From CAYVKY01 sp964452115 (lineage in GTDB: Bacteria > Bacteroidota > Ignavibacteria > Tepidaquicellales > Tepidaquicellaceae): a stretch of DNA of 64,000 nt. Under the pieces are notes generated by a model. It worked only from the letters and a program-made list of their open reading frames with translations. It did no database searches and was not told the origin of the DNA. The stretch spans positions 1-64,000 of the forward strand of contig CAYVKY010000001.1 of assembly GCA_964452115.1 (NCBI GenBank), read 5' to 3'. Position 1 is the stretch's first letter; each line of letters opens with the position of its first letter. This document shows, piece by piece, positions 63,253 through 64,000 of this stretch. Made by a program: the position numbers and the translations under genes.

Positions 63253-64000
63253 ATGAAAATATTTTTTTCTTATATATTTGCAGCGAGTTTAATTTTATCA
63301 GGCTTTTTTATCGCAGGATGCGATAATAAACTTGACCTGTCACAGTTTCCGATATCAACGGGAACGACTCCGGTTGTAAGCGATACCACTTACGTGCAGC
63401 AGTATCCCGTCTGGGGAAATTTTAACCAGCCTGAGGATGTAATTATCGGAAGAGAACCGATGGTTTATGTTGCAGACACTAAAAGCAATTCTGTTGTACA
63501 GATGGATTTATCAGGTCTGATAGTTTCCGCATACCAGTTTAAAAGTCCGAACGTAGCAAATCCGAGAAAACTTGCTCAGGACATTAATTTTGATTTACTC
63601 GTGATATGTGATTCCGCATTAAGCGCAACCGATACTGTGAGCGTTATTTACAGATTCAGGCTGTTTGACAACGGCGGAATTCTTACTAACATTACTCCGA
63701 TAAGATTTATTTCAAGTCTTGAAGGAACCGTGACATCAAGCAACAAACGCAAGTTTACTGCGGTTTCCGTATTTCAGGATAATTCTTTGCTTGTATCCAG
63801 AACGGGACCGACTAATTCAGGTACGCCTGACCCGGATAATGCATTGCTGAGAATGTACGGCAGAAATACCGTGACTAATGTTACATCTTACAACGGATTT
63901 CAGACTACGGGAAACGGCGTTTTTTCAATAGAAAAAGTATCAGGACTGGCAACAATTAATAACAGCAATTCGGATTTTGTGCTTACAAGAAACGGAAATG
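63253..64000 (+). CDS. Lipoprotein with NHL-like repeats, 5' part
   Basis: The frame opens at the ATG 3 nt after the PorV/PorQ-type gene and runs off the window without a stop, giving 249 residues. A lipoprotein signal ends FFIAGC (Cys23). QPEDVIIGREPMVYVADTKS and VVQMDLSGLIVSAYQF have the pattern of NHL-type beta-propeller blades that bind protein or sugar. The later part repeats similar strands (RKFTAVSVFQDNSLLVSRTG). I cannot assign a function. It is the last visible gene of the surface cluster and the cluster continues beyond the window. Confidence 0.8.
   Translation, partial: MKIFFSYIFAASLILSGFFIAGCDNKLDLSQFPISTGTTPVVSDTTYVQQYPVWGNFNQPEDVIIGREPMVYVADTKSNSVVQMDLSGLIVSAYQFKSPNVANPRKLAQDINFDLLVICDSALSATDTVSVIYRFRLFDNGGILTNITPIRFISSLEGTVTSSNKRKFTAVSVFQDNSLLVSRTGPTNSGTPDPDNALLRMYGRNTVTNVTSYNGFQTTGNGVFSIEKVSGLATINNSNSDFVLTRNGN

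Noticed and set aside
63253..64000. Broken gene at the right edge
   Set aside because: The frame is open with a clear lipoprotein signal; it is simply cut by the window end.

Overview
The window is AT-rich bacterial chromosome from a Gram-negative member of the Bacteroidota/Ignavibacteriota (FCB) group. The case rests on the type IX secretion pair PorU and PorV, several secreted proteins ending in type IX sorting domains (one with the 'NFPNPFNPTTKIKYSIP' motif common in Ignavibacteria and relatives), a SusC-like TonB receptor with a carboxypeptidase-regulatory N-domain, an MlaEFD/MCE system, and an initiator tRNA with a C1-U72 mismatch and no encoded CCA. The exact lineage is inference; Ignavibacteria-like is my best guess. 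No phage, transposon, CRISPR array or rRNA was seen, and no gene-free stretch exceeds 300 bases unless the doubtful 73-residue ORF at 50468-50689 is discounted.

Layout. 1-2300 (+): end of ftsH, a CTP-type lipid kinase, ychF. 2312-6299 (-): DUF4190 protein, dut, rsmI-like, purM and lysine 6-transaminase. 6434-10891 (+): a tightly overlapping run of amidohydrolase-like lipoprotein, prmC, dtd, a DUF2520 protein and an outer-membrane protein. 10888-20424 (-): porU, porV, an M6-protease-like type IX cargo and a glycosyltransferase. 20645-23017 (-): acpP, fabF, rnc. 23122-28530 (-): purL, an outer-membrane protein, mlaE, mlaF, mlaD. 28668-31862 (-): membrane Fe-S oxidoreductase (EtfD-like) and metK. 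31927-38641 (-): a five-gene overlapping run from coaX to a large helicase-nuclease. 38702-41735 (-): etfB, etfA, bifunctional nuclease, outer-membrane protein. 41841-43292 (+): tRNA-fMet, yajQ, cell-wall amidase. 43348-50407 (-): two glutamate dehydrogenases around a receiver/PEP-synthase-like protein and a zinc ribbon, plus rlpA. 50789-53260 (-): ftsX, bcp, a double-GNAT protein. 53556-64000 (+): a cell-surface gene cluster that runs off the window.

How it fits together. Most genes are housekeeping (purines, dUTP, fatty acids, translation quality control, wall remodelling). The accessory interest is at the cell surface: PorU/PorV process and anchor type IX cargo, and two separate loci encode such cargo. 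ETF plus the EtfD-like protein would carry electrons from acyl-CoA or amino-acid oxidation to quinone.

The most notable observations are two secreted metalloenzyme homologues that have lost their metal-binding histidines (the amidohydrolase-like lipoprotein and the M6-like cargo), a helicase with an N-terminal DUF4145-like domain and a RecB-type nuclease, terminator-like hairpins abutting start codons of downstream genes (including in the porU leader), and the co-oriented surface cluster at 53556-64000. All functional calls come from reading motifs; no database search was run.
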